A DNA stretch of 64,000 nt from an uncultured Agathobacter sp. (GCA_934358675.1 CAKRKX010000003.1:1-64000), one strand, 5' to 3'. Shown: positions 36,828 through 47,181, counted from the first letter of the stretch. The notes: a model not told the origin generated them from the letters alone. A program made the numbers and translations.

Positions 36828-37691
36828 ATGGCCTCAATGAGAGACATAAAGCGAAGAAAAAGCAGCATACAGAGTACGCAGCAGATCACCAAAGCCATGA
36901 AGCTTGTTTCTACCGTTAAGTTACAGAAAGCCAAGAACCGTGCCGAGCAGACCGATCCGTATTTCAACTATATGTATAAGACGGTGAGTTCCATGCTCGC
37001 ACGAAGCGGCAATATCGATCACCCGTATCTGACCGCCGGCGATTCCAAGAAGAAAGCCGTGGTTGTGATTACCTCGAACCGGGGACTTGCGGGTGGATAC
37101 AATTCCAACATCGTAAAGCTGATCACAGGAAGCGATTTCGACAAAGAGGATTTAGATATCTACGCTGTCGGAGGCAAGGGAGCAGAGGCATTGGAGCGAA
37201 GAGGCTACCATATCGCGGATCTGCAGACCGAAATGATGGAGGCACCGACTTATCCGGATGCGGCAAGTCTGTGCAACCGTGTGCTTGACGCTTTTACCAG
37301 CGGAGAGGTTGGAGAGATTTATCTGGCATATACGCATTTTAAGAATACCGTCAGTCAGGAAGCGAAGCTGATCAAGCTGCTTCCGGTGGAGATCGAGCCG
37401 GATTCCGAGGAAAATCAGGCTTCCGATTCCAACATACTGATGAACTATGAGCCGAACGAGGAAGAGGCTTTAGACATGATTATTCCGAAGTATGTGACCA
37501 GTCTGTTCTACGGAGCACTCGTCGAGGCAGTTGCCAGTGAGAACGGTGCACGTATGCAGGCAATGGATTCTGCAACAAGCAATGCGGAAGAGATGATCAG
37601 TGATCTGTCACTGAAGTACAATCGCGCGCGTCAGGGCTCCATCACACAGGAGCTCACCGAGATTATCGCTGGCGCGAATGCAATCTCATGA
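36828..37691 (+). CDS. atpG: ATP synthase F1 subunit gamma
   Basis: The central rotating shaft. The N-terminal helix starts MASMRDIKRRKSSIQSTQQITKAMKLV, SNRGLAGGYNSNI is the family motif, and the C-terminal helix ends SLKYNRARQGSITQELTEIIAGANAI, all conserved. 287 aa is normal. It starts after AGTAGGTGA, 23 bp behind atpA. A 196-bp gap with a structured repeat follows before atpD. Confidence 0.97.
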   Translation: MASMRDIKRRKSSIQSTQQITKAMKLVSTVKLQKAKNRAEQTDPYFNYMYKTVSSMLARSGNIDHPYLTAGDSKKKAVVVITSNRGLAGGYNSNIVKLITGSDFDKEDLDIYAVGGKGAEALERRGYHIADLQTEMMEAPTYPDAASLCNRVLDAFTSGEVGEIYLAYTHFKNTVSQEAKLIKLLPVEIEPDSEENQASDSNILMNYEPNEEEALDMIIPKYVTSLFYGALVEAVASENGARMQAMDSATSNAEEMISDLSLKYNRARQGSITQELTEIIAGANAIS

Positions 37692-37704
37692 TATAAAGGG
37701 GAAT

Positions 37705-37850
37705 AATACAAAATTAGCTTCGCTTGCGAAAGCGTAATTTTGTATTCATGACCCTAACACAGATGAGCAAGTAGTGATTTTCGTTAGAAAATCAACGGAT
37801 TGCGAATCGGTGTAGAATTGCGGGAGCTGCATGGCAGCGGAGCAATTCGT
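37705..37850 (+). repeat. Three-hairpin element TH-A between atpG and atpD
   Basis: Hairpin 1 has 12-bp arms AATACAAAATTA/TAATTTTGTATT (37705-37746). A conserved linker CATGACCC...ATGAGCAAGTAG follows, then hairpin 2 (GATTTTC/GAAAATC) and hairpin 3 (GAATTGC-ggga-GCTGC-atg-GCAGC-gga-GCAATTC). The same layout recurs at 47182-47332 with different but complementary stems. The element lies in the leader of atpD. Confidence 0.8.
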
Positions 37851-37869
37851 TATATCAGTGAATATGTAA

Positions 37870-39279
<1,410 letters not shown>

Positions 39280-39292
39280 GAGGTGCGCGAGC

Positions 39293-39703
39293 ATGGCCGA
39301 AGAAAATAAGTTTAAAGTAGAGATCATTACGCCGGACCGCGTGTTCTTCACCGGAGAGGCAGACATGATCGAATTCAATACCGGAGACGGACAGATTGGT
39401 GTCTACAAGAACCACATTCCGCTGACCACGGTACTTGAGCCGGGCATTGTTGTGATCCACAATGACGATCAGCAGAAAGTGGCAGCCGTGCATGCCGGAT
39501 TCGCCGAGATCCTTGGCGAGAAGGTGACGCTTCTTGCGGAGCTTGCCGAGTGGCCGGACGAGATCGATGTCAACCGTGCGGAAGCTGCCAAGCAGCGTGC
39601 GGAGGATCGAATCGCCGCCAAGTCCGAGAATCTGGATCTAAAACGCGCAGAATATGCGCTCCACAAGGCATTGACACGTATCGATGTCGCTGGACATAAG
39701 TAG
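39293..39703 (+). CDS. atpC: ATP synthase F1 subunit epsilon
   Basis: The last gene of the operon. A beta-sandwich N-terminal domain (FKVEIITPDRVFFTGEADMIEFNTGDGQIGV, then NHIPLTTVLEPG) is followed by a two-helix C-terminal domain (NRAEAAKQRAEDRI... to LHKALTRIDV), which in relatives can inhibit ATP hydrolysis. 136 aa is usual. AGGAGGTG precedes the ATG. A terminator follows. Confidence 0.96.
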   Translation: MAEENKFKVEIITPDRVFFTGEADMIEFNTGDGQIGVYKNHIPLTTVLEPGIVVIHNDDQQKVAAVHAGFAEILGEKVTLLAELAEWPDEIDVNRAEAAKQRAEDRIAAKSENLDLKRAEYALHKALTRIDVAGHK

Positions 39704-39710
39704 AAATGAT

Positions 39711-39757
39711 TAGGAATCCCATTTTGACGAAGAAATTCGAAAAATGGGACTCCTTTT
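39711..39757 (+). terminator. Intrinsic terminator of the atp operon
   Basis: AGGAATCCCATTTT pairs with AAAATGGGACTCCT (one mismatch), followed by TTTTT. Confidence 0.85.
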
Positions 39758-39829
39758 TAATGAAATAAATCATATACTTTAGATAAGCAGTATAGAACAA
39801 AAGAAGCGGAAGTTGTGGAGGTGGATTTT

Positions 39830-40207
39830 ATGCGGTTTTGGTTGTTTATGCCAATATGCGATATGCTAATTCCAATTGTTATGGTTGTTGGTGGAAGAAT
39901 GATGTGGAAACATTGCCCCAAGAATATAAATGGTATGTCTGGATATCGAACAACTCGTTCAATGAAAAATATGGATACATGGAAATTTGCTCATGACTAT
40001 TGCGGAAAACTTTGGTGGAAAATAGGATGGGTAATGATGATACCATCTGCTTTGATACATATTCCGTTATACCAAAGTGATAAGAATACGATTGGATTTG
40101 CAGGGGCAATTCTGGTAGCAATTCAATGTTTTATTATGATTGCATCAATTTATCCGACAGAGAAAGCTTTGAAAAAACATTTTAATGATGATGGAACACG
40201 TAGATAA
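39830..40207 (+). CDS. SdpI/YhfL-family membrane protein
   Basis: A small integral membrane protein (125 aa) with about three hydrophobic segments. Between the first and second lies the family signature NINGMSGYRTTRSMKNMDTWKFAHDYCGK, seen in SdpI-like proteins. SdpI itself gives immunity to the toxin SDP in Bacillus, but most family members have no known role. No toxin gene is visible beside it. GGAGGTGG precedes the ATG at 39830. It begins a group of small, AT-richer genes unlike the atp operon in base use. Confidence 0.82.
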   Translation: MRFWLFMPICDMLIPIVMVVGGRMMWKHCPKNINGMSGYRTTRSMKNMDTWKFAHDYCGKLWWKIGWVMMIPSALIHIPLYQSDKNTIGFAGAILVAIQCFIMIASIYPTEKALKKHFNDDGTRR

Positions 40208-40310
40208 ATTCTCTTTTTTTAAGATAAACAATGTTAATGCGAAATATTAGAGGATAATATGCTTGTTAAAAACAAAACAAAATTTATAAAGTCAAGATGG
40301 GGGAAATGAA

Positions 40311-40490
40311 ATGTATAAGTATTTATATGTGGAGTCAAAAGTAGCTGGTATATTAAGCGAAGACAATCATAGGGAGCTTATTGATAAATACAGTGCTGAA
40401 GGCTGGAGATTTGTAGCTGCGATTCCCAAAAAAAGTGGTTCATATGGGCAGATCACAGCAAATGATCTGGTGTTTGAGAAGTGTGAATAG
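40311..40490 (+). CDS. DUF4177-like small protein
   Basis: A 59-residue protein starting MYKYLYVESKVAG and containing YSAEGWRFVAAIPK, which fits the DUF4177 pattern (an N-terminal YEYKVV-like strand and a later GxEGWE-V motif). Function is unknown. GATGGGGGAAATGAA before the ATG is a moderate ribosome site. It ends 16 bp before a lipoprotein gene, so the two may be co-transcribed. Confidence 0.72.
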   Translation: MYKYLYVESKVAGILSEDNHRELIDKYSAEGWRFVAAIPKKSGSYGQITANDLVFEKCE

Positions 40491-40506
40491 GCGAGGTCGC
40501 AAATTT

Positions 40507-40944
40507 ATGAAAACAAAACGATGTGTAGCAGCAGCGCTTTTTATCATGATTTTAATCTCGGTTGTTGGATGTGGGAAAAAGCAGAATAATGCAAAATCAC
40601 AATTCATAAAGGATTTCGATTTAAATATTTCGAAAAGTGATTGTGAATTTGAAGAACTGTTCAACAATTATGAAGGCTTTCCATATGAGGGAATCGCGTT
40701 GTATAAGATAAGCCTGAATAAAGATGCTTTGGAAGAAATCATGGAGTGGGATAGTCTGCCGTATTCGAAAGAGGCGGATGATTTTGTGACAAGCGTATCT
40801 ACTTATGTTGAGCTTCCAGCAATTGAGAATGGGTATTGGAAACTTATTGATCGAAATCCGGGAACCCAAGAGTACACAAATGTTTCCTTTTGTGTATACG
40901 ATGCGGATAAAGAGATTGCGTATCTGATCACGATGGATAGTTAG
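40507..40944 (+). CDS. Putative lipoprotein of unknown function
   Basis: A 145-residue protein with a lipoprotein signal peptide: MKTKRCVAAALFIMILISVVGCGKK, where LISVVGC is the lipobox and the Cys near residue 21 would be lipidated. The mature part is acidic with no recognised domain. The ATG at 40507 is chosen because it begins the signal peptide; upstream codons overlap the preceding gene in another frame. It follows the DUF4177-like gene by 16 bp. Confidence 0.75.
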   Translation: MKTKRCVAAALFIMILISVVGCGKKQNNAKSQFIKDFDLNISKSDCEFEELFNNYEGFPYEGIALYKISLNKDALEEIMEWDSLPYSKEADDFVTSVSTYVELPAIENGYWKLIDRNPGTQEYTNVSFCVYDADKEIAYLITMDS

Positions 40945-40965
40945 AAATTGCGTGCATTGTCGTTC

Positions 40966-40994
40966 TTTACAGTAATTGAGTAAAGTGTTATGAT
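40966..40994 (+). promoter_or_regulatory. Sigma-A promoter
   Basis: TTTACA (40966-40971), a 17-bp spacer and TATGAT (40989-40994), 39 bp before the 41033 gene. Confidence 0.75.
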
Positions 40995-41032
40995 GTAGAA
41001 AATGTAGGGGCAATACCCTAAGGAGGAGACAT

Positions 41033-41320
41033 ATGATTACAGTATTTAACAGGGAAAAACTAATGGCGGATACTTCCTCACAGGAATTGGATCGTGTGAC
41101 AGATATCCTCCGCAAAAATGCGATTTCTTATGATGTGGTTACGAAGAAAAATGTGACGACTTTCGGTCAGATCGTACATTCCAATATGTCTGCAAGAATC
41201 GGGCACGGTTCGCCGTCAGCATCGACATACAAGGATTTGGTTGGAGATGTCCTGTACACATATTTGGTGTATGTGAGACGGAAAGATTTTGGGGCAGCCA
41301 AGAAACTGATTGTAGAATAA
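41033..41320 (+). CDS. Small conserved hypothetical protein
   Basis: A soluble 95-residue protein. LDRVTDILRKNAISYDVVTKKNV followed by YLVYVRRKDFGAAKKLI resembles the alternating strand-helix pattern of small DUF2007-like proteins, but I cannot name the family with confidence. TAAGGAGGAG precedes the ATG. It has its own promoter and terminator, so it is an independent unit. Confidence 0.75.
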   Translation: MITVFNREKLMADTSSQELDRVTDILRKNAISYDVVTKKNVTTFGQIVHSNMSARIGHGSPSASTYKDLVGDVLYTYLVYVRRKDFGAAKKLIVE

Positions 41321-41332
41321 ACGAATAGTCAG

Positions 41333-41369
41333 GCGGTTCGGAAGAGACAGATTCCGGGCCGCTTTTTTG
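41333..41369 (+). terminator. Intrinsic terminator
   Basis: An 11-bp stem GCGGTTCGGAA/TTCCGGGCCGC with an 8-base loop and six T. Confidence 0.9.
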
Positions 41370-41392
41370 TTAAAAAGTGCATTTTTTAAGTA

Positions 41393-41480
41393 TTGTATTT
41401 CACGAAACGCTTGATTATAATAAAAGTGTGATGAAAATCACATAATTATGTATAATAATGTGAGAAAAATCATATTATTA
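41393..41480 (+). promoter_or_regulatory. Promoter and inverted repeat before the AAA/DUF4143 gene
   Basis: TTGTAT (41393-41398), a 17-bp spacer and TATAAT (41416-41421). Just downstream lie GTGAT-GAAA-ATCAC (41428-41441) and a longer dyad, TAATAATGTGA (41453-41463) with TCATATTATTA (41470-41480), one mismatch. The placement after the start point suggests a repressor site or a translational hairpin. Confidence 0.6.
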
Positions 41481-41504
41481 TTAAAAACGTGGAAGGAGAT
41501 ACCT

Positions 41505-42854
41505 ATGGAACGAAAAATATTAGATGATCTACTGAAATGGAAAAACTCTCCTTACAGAAAGCCGCTGATTCTCAAAGGCGTGCGTCAGGTTGGTAAGACC
41601 TGGATTTTAAAGGAATTTGGGCGGAGATATTACGAGAATACCGCTTATTTTAATTTTGATGAGAATGAAGACTATAAGGAGTTTTTTGAGACAACAAAGG
41701 ATGTTGATCGGATTCTGCAGAATCTGATGCTTGCAAGCGGTCAGAAAATTGTTCCGAAGAATACCCTGATCATTTTTGATGAAGTTCAGGATTGCCCCAA
41801 AGTCATTAACTCCATGAAGTATTTCTGCGAAAATGCGCCACAGTATCATATTGCGTGCGCCGGATCGCTGCTTGGAATTGCACTTGCGAAACCGGCTTCT
41901 TTTCCGGTTGGGAAGGTCGATTTCATGCAGATTGATCCCATGACTTTTTCAGAGTTTCTGGTCGCAAACGGGGATGAAAATTTGGTCACATATATGGAGA
42001 GCGTTGATTCGATCGAGCCGATACCGGATGCTTTTTTCCATCCATTGTATGAGAAATTGAAAATGTATTACGTCACAGGCGGGATGCCGGAGTCTGTATT
42101 GATGTGGACGCAGGCACGCGATACGGAGGCTATGCAGCGCGCACTGTCCGGAATTATTGATGCGTATGAACGTGATTTCGCGAAGCATCCGGATGTAAAG
42201 GAATTTCCTAAAATATCAATGATCTGGAAGTCGATTCCGTCCCAGTTGGCACGGGAGAACAAAAAATTTATCTATAAGGTTGTTAAGCAGGGCGCAAGAG
42301 CCAGAGAATATGAAGATGCCCTGCAATGGCTTGTTGATGCAAGACTTGTTCATAAGATATATCGAAGTTCTGCTCCGGGGCTTCCAATCGCAGCGTACGA
42401 TGATCTGTCGGCTTTCAAGATTTATCTGGTAGATGTCGGACTGTTAAGGCGTCTCGCGCAGTTGGCTCCGACCGCGTTCGGAGATGGGAACCGCCTTTTC
42501 ACGGAATTCAAGGGTGCGCTGACCGAAAATTTTGTCTTGCAGACACTGGTTACGCAGTTTGAAGTTGTTCCTCGTTATTGGACACAGACGAATCCACCGT
42601 ATGAGGTCGATTTTCTTATCCAGAGAGAAAATGATATCTTTCCGGTTGAGGTGAAAGCAGAAGCAAATACGACAAGTAAGAGCTTGAAAAAGTTCAAGCA
42701 ACTGTTTCCGGATAAGGTAAAGCTGCGCATCCGGTTTTCTCTTGACAATTTGAAGCTGGACGATGACATGCTCAATATCCCTCTTTTTATGGCAGATCAG
42801 ACGGATCGATTGATAGGAATTGCGTTAAATCACATTTGCGAGAGAAAAAATTAG
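41505..42854 (+). CDS. AAA ATPase with DUF4143 domain
   Basis: A 449-residue cytoplasmic protein with an N-terminal P-loop ATPase domain: Walker A GVRQVGKTW (about 26-34), Walker B TLIIFDEVQDC, and the sensor GSLLGIAL. The C-terminal DUF4143 part carries YEVDFLIQREN...FPVEVKAEAN, an acidic-then-ExK arrangement like PD-(D/E)xK nucleases. The family is widespread in gut bacteria and without known role, though often listed among possible defence or stress genes. The ATG at 41505 follows AAGGAGATACCT; an upstream ATG at 41448 lies in the operator region. The gene is AT-richer than its neighbours. Confidence 0.87.
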   Translation: MERKILDDLLKWKNSPYRKPLILKGVRQVGKTWILKEFGRRYYENTAYFNFDENEDYKEFFETTKDVDRILQNLMLASGQKIVPKNTLIIFDEVQDCPKVINSMKYFCENAPQYHIACAGSLLGIALAKPASFPVGKVDFMQIDPMTFSEFLVANGDENLVTYMESVDSIEPIPDAFFHPLYEKLKMYYVTGGMPESVLMWTQARDTEAMQRALSGIIDAYERDFAKHPDVKEFPKISMIWKSIPSQLARENKKFIYKVVKQGARAREYEDALQWLVDARLVHKIYRSSAPGLPIAAYDDLSAFKIYLVDVGLLRRLAQLAPTAFGDGNRLFTEFKGALTENFVLQTLVTQFEVVPRYWTQTNPPYEVDFLIQRENDIFPVEVKAEANTTSKSLKKFKQLFPDKVKLRIRFSLDNLKLDDDMLNIPLFMADQTDRLIGIALNHICERKN

Positions 42855-42863
42855 CATTTTCTA

Positions 42864-42894
42864 TTGACCTTATAGTTGCTATAAGCTTTATAAT
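42864..42894 (+). promoter_or_regulatory. MerR-type promoter with 19-bp spacer and internal operator
   Basis: TTGACC (42864-42869) and TATAAT (42889-42894) are 19 bp apart, two more than optimal. The perfect dyad CTTATAG-TTG-CTATAAG (42869-42885) sits inside the spacer. This is the classic layout through which MerR proteins untwist the DNA to activate. The gene that follows encodes a MerR protein, so autoregulation is likely. Confidence 0.85.
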
Positions 42895-42927
42895 CGGGGA
42901 AAATAAAGCCGATAGGAGGAGCTTGGG

Positions 42928-43833
42928 ATGAAAAGTATTAAGGAAGCGGAGGCGCTCACCGGCATCAGTCGGCAGAACATCCGCTACTATGAAAAGATGG
43001 GCCTGTTGAATCCGAAGAGGGACGCGGGCAACGGCTATCGTAAATATGATGAGGAAGATATCGAGCGGCTGAAAGCAATTCTTTTATTCCGTAAGCTGGA
43101 TATGCCGCTGGAGGAGATTCACAAGCTGCTGGATCATGAGATTGATCTGCAGCAGGCATTGGATACACAGAAAGTATATCTGCAGCAGGAAAAACAGAAG
43201 CTGGAGGCGGCACTTGCTTTCTGCGATACGATTCAGGAGCAGGATCTTGCGGAACTGGACATCAACCGCTGCCTGCAGGAAATCGAGGAGCAGGAGAAGC
43301 GGGGCAATACATTTGCAGACATTCTGCAGGATTACAAGGCAGTCGCTGAAATGGAGAAAAAGCGTGTGTTTACTTTCTGGCCGGATGATTTCTGCACGAC
43401 ACCGCGGCAGATGACGGATGAACTCTGCCGGTATGCGAATGAAAACAATCTGGATCTTGTGATTACCAAAGAAGGAATGATGCCGGAATTTACACTTGAT
43501 GGAATCGAGTATCATGCAGTGCGTATACACGGTCGTTACGGCATGGCCATCCATGCGGAGATGATCCATCCGGAGGATTACATTCCACAAGGAATGTCCG
43601 AAAAACGATATTCGGTATTCCGCATGATCGTTGTTGCGATCGTCCCGCTTTTGTGCATTCTTGCAGGAACCTTTTTATGGGCATTGCCGGATGCGATCGA
43701 AACCGGTGATGTTCTGGGCTTAATATTGATGTTGGCGCTATTGTTCGGACTGATCACGGCGTTGATCGCGTGGGAATCGAAAAAGAGATATTCGTACAAG
43801 TGGAACGATAAGCATCCATGGTTCTTTTACTAG
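42928..43833 (+). CDS. Membrane-tethered MerR-family regulator
   Basis: The N-terminal winged helix-turn-helix (residues 2-72: SIKEAEALTGISRQNIRYYEKMGLLNP, NGYRKYDEEDIERL) is followed by a coiled coil (about 75-130). A middle domain (about 145-225) has no recognised fold. Two C-terminal membrane helices (about 233-252 and 258-282) precede a basic tail. The protein would bind DNA while anchored in the membrane, which is uncommon for MerR proteins. Its own promoter has the family's 19-bp spacer and dyad. GGAGG precedes the ATG. Signal and other targets are unknown. Confidence 0.87.
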   Translation: MKSIKEAEALTGISRQNIRYYEKMGLLNPKRDAGNGYRKYDEEDIERLKAILLFRKLDMPLEEIHKLLDHEIDLQQALDTQKVYLQQEKQKLEAALAFCDTIQEQDLAELDINRCLQEIEEQEKRGNTFADILQDYKAVAEMEKKRVFTFWPDDFCTTPRQMTDELCRYANENNLDLVITKEGMMPEFTLDGIEYHAVRIHGRYGMAIHAEMIHPEDYIPQGMSEKRYSVFRMIVVAIVPLLCILAGTFLWALPDAIETGDVLGLILMLALLFGLITALIAWESKKRYSYKWNDKHPWFFY

Positions 43834-43934
43834 AAGCAGATCGTGAAATCAGTACATTGCTTGACATTCCAAAATTTATATACTACCATATCAGAGTAAT
43901 TTGGTATGATTTATATAAGAGGTAATGGAAGATA

Positions 43935-44630
43935 ATGAAGAAAGCGTTTCGATGCGCATTTCCCTACACGATTCCGATTTTTGCGGGATTCTGGTTCCTT
44001 GGGATTGCATATGGAATTTATATGAACGTATCGGGATTCAGTTTTGTATATCCGCTGATCATGAGTGCTGTGATCTTCGGTGGAAGTCTGGAGTTTGTGA
44101 CGGTAAGTATGCTGCTTTCGCCGTTTGCGCCGCTGCAGGTATTTCTGATGGCACTGATGATCCAGGCGCGGCATCTGTTCTACGGAATTACGATGCTGGA
44201 CAAGTTCAAGGGGCTTGGCTGGAAGAAATACTATCTGATATTTGGAATGTGTGATGAGACATTCAGTATTAACTGTGCGGCGGAGATTCCGGAAGGGGTA
44301 GACCGCGGCTGGTTTTATTTCTGGGTAACGCTATTGAATCGTCTGTACTGGATCAGTGGAGCAACGATCGGCGGACTTTTAGGCAATCTGATCCATTTTG
44401 ATACGAAGGGGCTTGACTTTGTGATGACAGCCATGTTTGTGGTCATCTTTCTGGAACAGTGGTTTAAAGAAAAACGCCACACGAGCGAGTGGATCGGACT
44501 TGGCGCGAGCGTTGGATGCCTGATCGTGTTTGGACCGGATAACTTTATGATCCCGACGATGATCTGTATCCTGATTCTGCTCACGGCATTTCGTAAATCC
44601 ATGGATACAAAGGAGGAAAGTCCGGCATGA
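43935..44630 (+). CDS. azlC: AzlC-family branched-chain amino acid exporter, large subunit
   Basis: The large membrane subunit of a two-part exporter (AzlCD/BrnFE type) that removes branched-chain amino acids and analogues. 231 aa with about six to seven hydrophobic segments; [32 protein letters not shown] and [15 protein letters not shown] match the family. It overlaps the small subunit gene by 4 bp (ATGA), as usual. GAGGTAATGGAAGATA before the ATG is a moderate ribosome site. Substrate is assigned by family only. Confidence 0.93.
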   Translation: MKKAFRCAFPYTIPIFAGFWFLGIAYGIYMNVSGFSFVYPLIMSAVIFGGSLEFVTVSMLLSPFAPLQVFLMALMIQARHLFYGITMLDKFKGLGWKKYYLIFGMCDETFSINCAAEIPEGVDRGWFYFWVTLLNRLYWISGATIGGLLGNLIHFDTKGLDFVMTAMFVVIFLEQWFKEKRHTSEWIGLGASVGCLIVFGPDNFMIPTMICILILLTAFRKSMDTKEESPA

Positions 44631-44959
44631 CGCTTTTTCAACAGATTATTACGATCGCAATGTGCGCGGCAGCGACCATGCTGACACGTTTTCTGCCGTT
44701 TATGGTATTTCGTTCCGATCGTCCGACTCCAAAATATATCCAATATTTAGGCAAAGTGCTTCCGGGCGCGATCTTCGGAATGCTGGTCGTGTACTGTCTG
44801 CGCAATGTGTCGTTGATGCAGTACAGCTACGGTCTGCCGGAGCTGATCGCGATTACGGTAACGATCGGATTGCATCTCTGGAGACGCCAGATGCTTGTAT
44901 CGATCGCCGGCGGAACCATTTGTTATATGCTGCTTGTGCAATTTGTTTTCTCATATTGA
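44627..44959 (+). CDS. azlD: AzlD-family exporter small subunit
   Basis: The partner of AzlC. 110 aa with three or four membrane helices; family motifs are [40 protein letters not shown] and a helix ending LVQFVFSY. It starts inside the azlC stop codon after AAAGGAGG, so the two are translated together. No further gene follows in the operon. Confidence 0.93.
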   Translation: MTLFQQIITIAMCAAATMLTRFLPFMVFRSDRPTPKYIQYLGKVLPGAIFGMLVVYCLRNVSLMQYSYGLPELIAITVTIGLHLWRRQMLVSIAGGTICYMLLVQFVFSY

Positions 44960-45053
44960 TTAATAAATCACAATAGAAAGTATTCACTTTTACAAGGAAT
45001 TGCGATACGATGGATAAGGAGTATAAAATTTAACAGGAGTGAGGTAACAAGGA

Positions 45054-46742
45054 ATGAAAAAACGCATTTTGTCAGCAGTGCTGACAGGGGTATTGCTGGT
45101 TGGACTGGTGTTTGGTGCCGATTTTGCTGCAAGCCATCCGGCGGAAGCGAAGCTGGATCTGGAGAATGCCACCGCGCTGTCGCTGATGCAGCAGCTGAAC
45201 ACAGCGGATGAGAATGTGATCGACGACAAGTATCGCACATTTTATGAAGTGTTCGTGTACAGTTTTTACGATAGCGATGGAGATGGAATCGGCGATCTGC
45301 AGGGACTTATTGATAAGCTGGATTACATTAATGACGGAGATCCGGAAACGGACACGGATCTGGGATGCAACGGAATCTGGCTGATGCCGATTATGCCGTC
45401 CAGTACCTATCACAAATATGATGTGACAAATTATGAAGAGATTGATCCTTCATACGGAACGCTGGATGATTTTAAGACGCTGATGACGGAGTGCCATAAG
45501 CGCGGAATTAACGTAATTATTGATCTGGTTATGAACCATACATCATCCCATCATAAGTGGTTCCGGGAAGCAAGCCAGTATCTGAAAAGCCTTCCGGAAG
45601 GTGTCGAGCCGGATGCTTCGGAGTGCCCGTATGTGGATTATTACAATTTTTCAAAGGAGCGGGATGGTGGATATAACCAGCTTGAGGGAACGGACTGGTA
45701 TTATGAGTCACAGTTCTGGAGTGAGATGCCGGACCTCAATTGGGATAATGATGCGGTAAAGGCAGAGTTCGAGGATGTAGCAAAATTCTGGCTGGATCTT
45801 GGTGTGGATGGTTTCCGACTGGATGCGGCAAAAGAATTTTACAGCGGAAATAATGAGAAAAACATCGAGACATTGAAATGGTTCAATGACATGGTGAAAG
45901 CGCAGAAAGAAGATGCTTACATCGTGGGTGAAGTGTGGATGGACAGCACAATTTACACACAGTACTATGCGAGCGGCATTGATAGCTTCTTTGATTTTGA
46001 TTTTGCCGATAAAGGCGGTGTGATCGCGAAAACCGTCAACGGCATCAATAAGGCAACTTCTTACGCAAAAAATCTGGTCAAAATACAGGATTTGTTAAAA
46101 GAATACAGTGATACTGCAATTGATGCGCCTTTTTATACAAATCATGATATGGCACGAGGTGCCGGATATTATTCCGGAGATAACAGTGCCGCGCAGACAA
46201 AGATTGCTGAGGCGATGAATCTTCTGATGACGGGAAATGCATTCCTCTATTATGGTGAGGAACTTGGCATGAAGGGCGCCGGCAAGGATGAGAATAAGCG
46301 TGCACCGATGTATTGGTCGCTCGACGAAAATGCGGAAGGCATGTGTGATGGACCGAAGGATATGGAGCCGATCAAGATGAAATATGACAGTCTTGAGGAG
46401 CAGGAAAAGGATGGTAATTCCATCTATAATTATGTGAAGCAGGTGATTGCTCTGCGTAATCAGTATCCGGCGATCGCAAGGGGCGAAGTCGCATTTGATG
46501 AGGGAATTTCAGGAGCCAATATCTGTGCGATCCAAAAGACATACGAAGAGGAAAAGCTTACGATCGTATTCAATATCTCTGCGGAGTCTCAGACAGTCGA
46601 TCTGACAAAATCAAGTCTCGGTGTTGCAGCGGAAGATACTGATCTGCAGATCGCCGGTGAATTGATCGATGGAACCGAAGTTGTTACACTTGAAGACAAC
46701 ACGCTTACCATGCCGGCATATTCGATTGTTATTTTAAAGTAA
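45054..46742 (+). CDS. Secreted GH13 alpha-amylase-type enzyme
   Basis: An exported glycoside hydrolase of family 13 (562 aa) acting on starch or maltodextrins outside the cell. A signal peptide (MKKRILSAVLTGVLLVGLVFG) ends near HPAEA. Domain A shows DSDGDGIGDLQGL (calcium loop), LVMNH, the nucleophile Asp in VDGFRLDAAKEF, the acid/base Glu in IVGEVW and the Asp in YTNHDM. A C-terminal beta domain follows. The ribosome site GGAGTGAGG precedes the ATG. It could feed oligosaccharides to the two cytoplasmic glucosidases at 5-9 kb, though no transporter is present in this window. Confidence 0.92.
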   Translation: MKKRILSAVLTGVLLVGLVFGADFAASHPAEAKLDLENATALSLMQQLNTADENVIDDKYRTFYEVFVYSFYDSDGDGIGDLQGLIDKLDYINDGDPETDTDLGCNGIWLMPIMPSSTYHKYDVTNYEEIDPSYGTLDDFKTLMTECHKRGINVIIDLVMNHTSSHHKWFREASQYLKSLPEGVEPDASECPYVDYYNFSKERDGGYNQLEGTDWYYESQFWSEMPDLNWDNDAVKAEFEDVAKFWLDLGVDGFRLDAAKEFYSGNNEKNIETLKWFNDMVKAQKEDAYIVGEVWMDSTIYTQYYASGIDSFFDFDFADKGGVIAKTVNGINKATSYAKNLVKIQDLLKEYSDTAIDAPFYTNHDMARGAGYYSGDNSAAQTKIAEAMNLLMTGNAFLYYGEELGMKGAGKDENKRAPMYWSLDENAEGMCDGPKDMEPIKMKYDSLEEQEKDGNSIYNYVKQVIALRNQYPAIARGEVAFDEGISGANICAIQKTYEEEKLTIVFNISAESQTVDLTKSSLGVAAEDTDLQIAGELIDGTEVVTLEDNTLTMPAYSIVILK

Positions 46743-46770
46743 AAGTTAATGGGAAAGCATCGATTTGCAG

Positions 46771-46800
46771 TTGACAAAAGCGAATGGACGCGTCTATAAT
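46771..46800 (+). promoter_or_regulatory. Promoter of T-box-tyrS
   Basis: TTGACA (46771-46776), an 18-bp spacer and TATAAT (46795-46800). Confidence 0.87.
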
Positions 46801-46807
46801 AAATGCA

Positions 46808-47164
46808 ATTGAAGCAACGAAAAGCGAAGACAGGAATCAGTACCGCTTTGTGAAACGCACAGAAAGTAACCGGTTGATGAGAGGTGCGCGGGAAACAAAG
46901 TACAAGGGAGACACTAGTTGGGTTAAGTGGGCAATAAGGAATCCTCCCAACTGCGTTGGGTCCCTCCTTGTTGCAAGGGAATTACCCCCTCGAGCTGCAC
47001 ACTGAACACTTTGATTAAGTAAGTAGGCTGTGACGGATTGGTGCACGTTAAAAGCACCGGAGTGTTGTCGGACACTCATGGAGGTAAGTTGTGCGAGCAA
47101 TTTACGAATTAAGGTGGTAACACGAGATATCCCCCTCGTCCTTATATAGGATGAGGGGATTTTT
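46808..47164 (+). ncRNA. T-box leader of tyrS
   Basis: Senses uncharged tRNA-Tyr and controls read-through into tyrS. The T-box AAGGTGGTAACACG lies at about 47111-47124, followed by an intrinsic terminator (ATCCCC...GGGGAT and T run, about 47130-47164). A TAC triplet in AAAGTACAAG after the stem I apical part is a fitting Tyr specifier. The leader is long because about 75 bases with their own hairpins (CCCAAC-TGC-GTTGGG among them, about 46917-46995) lie between stem I and the 3' part. Confidence 0.92.
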
Positions 47165-47181
47165 ATTTTTTACAGGGTCAA

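Noticed and set aside
40440..40510. A frame starting at 40435 fused to the lipoprotein
   Set aside because: It overlaps the end of the DUF4177-like gene in another frame; the lipoprotein signal peptide starts cleanly at 40507.
46784..47005. A 73-codon frame and its antisense partner within the tyrS leader
   Set aside because: Explained by the T-box RNA and its inserted hairpin block.
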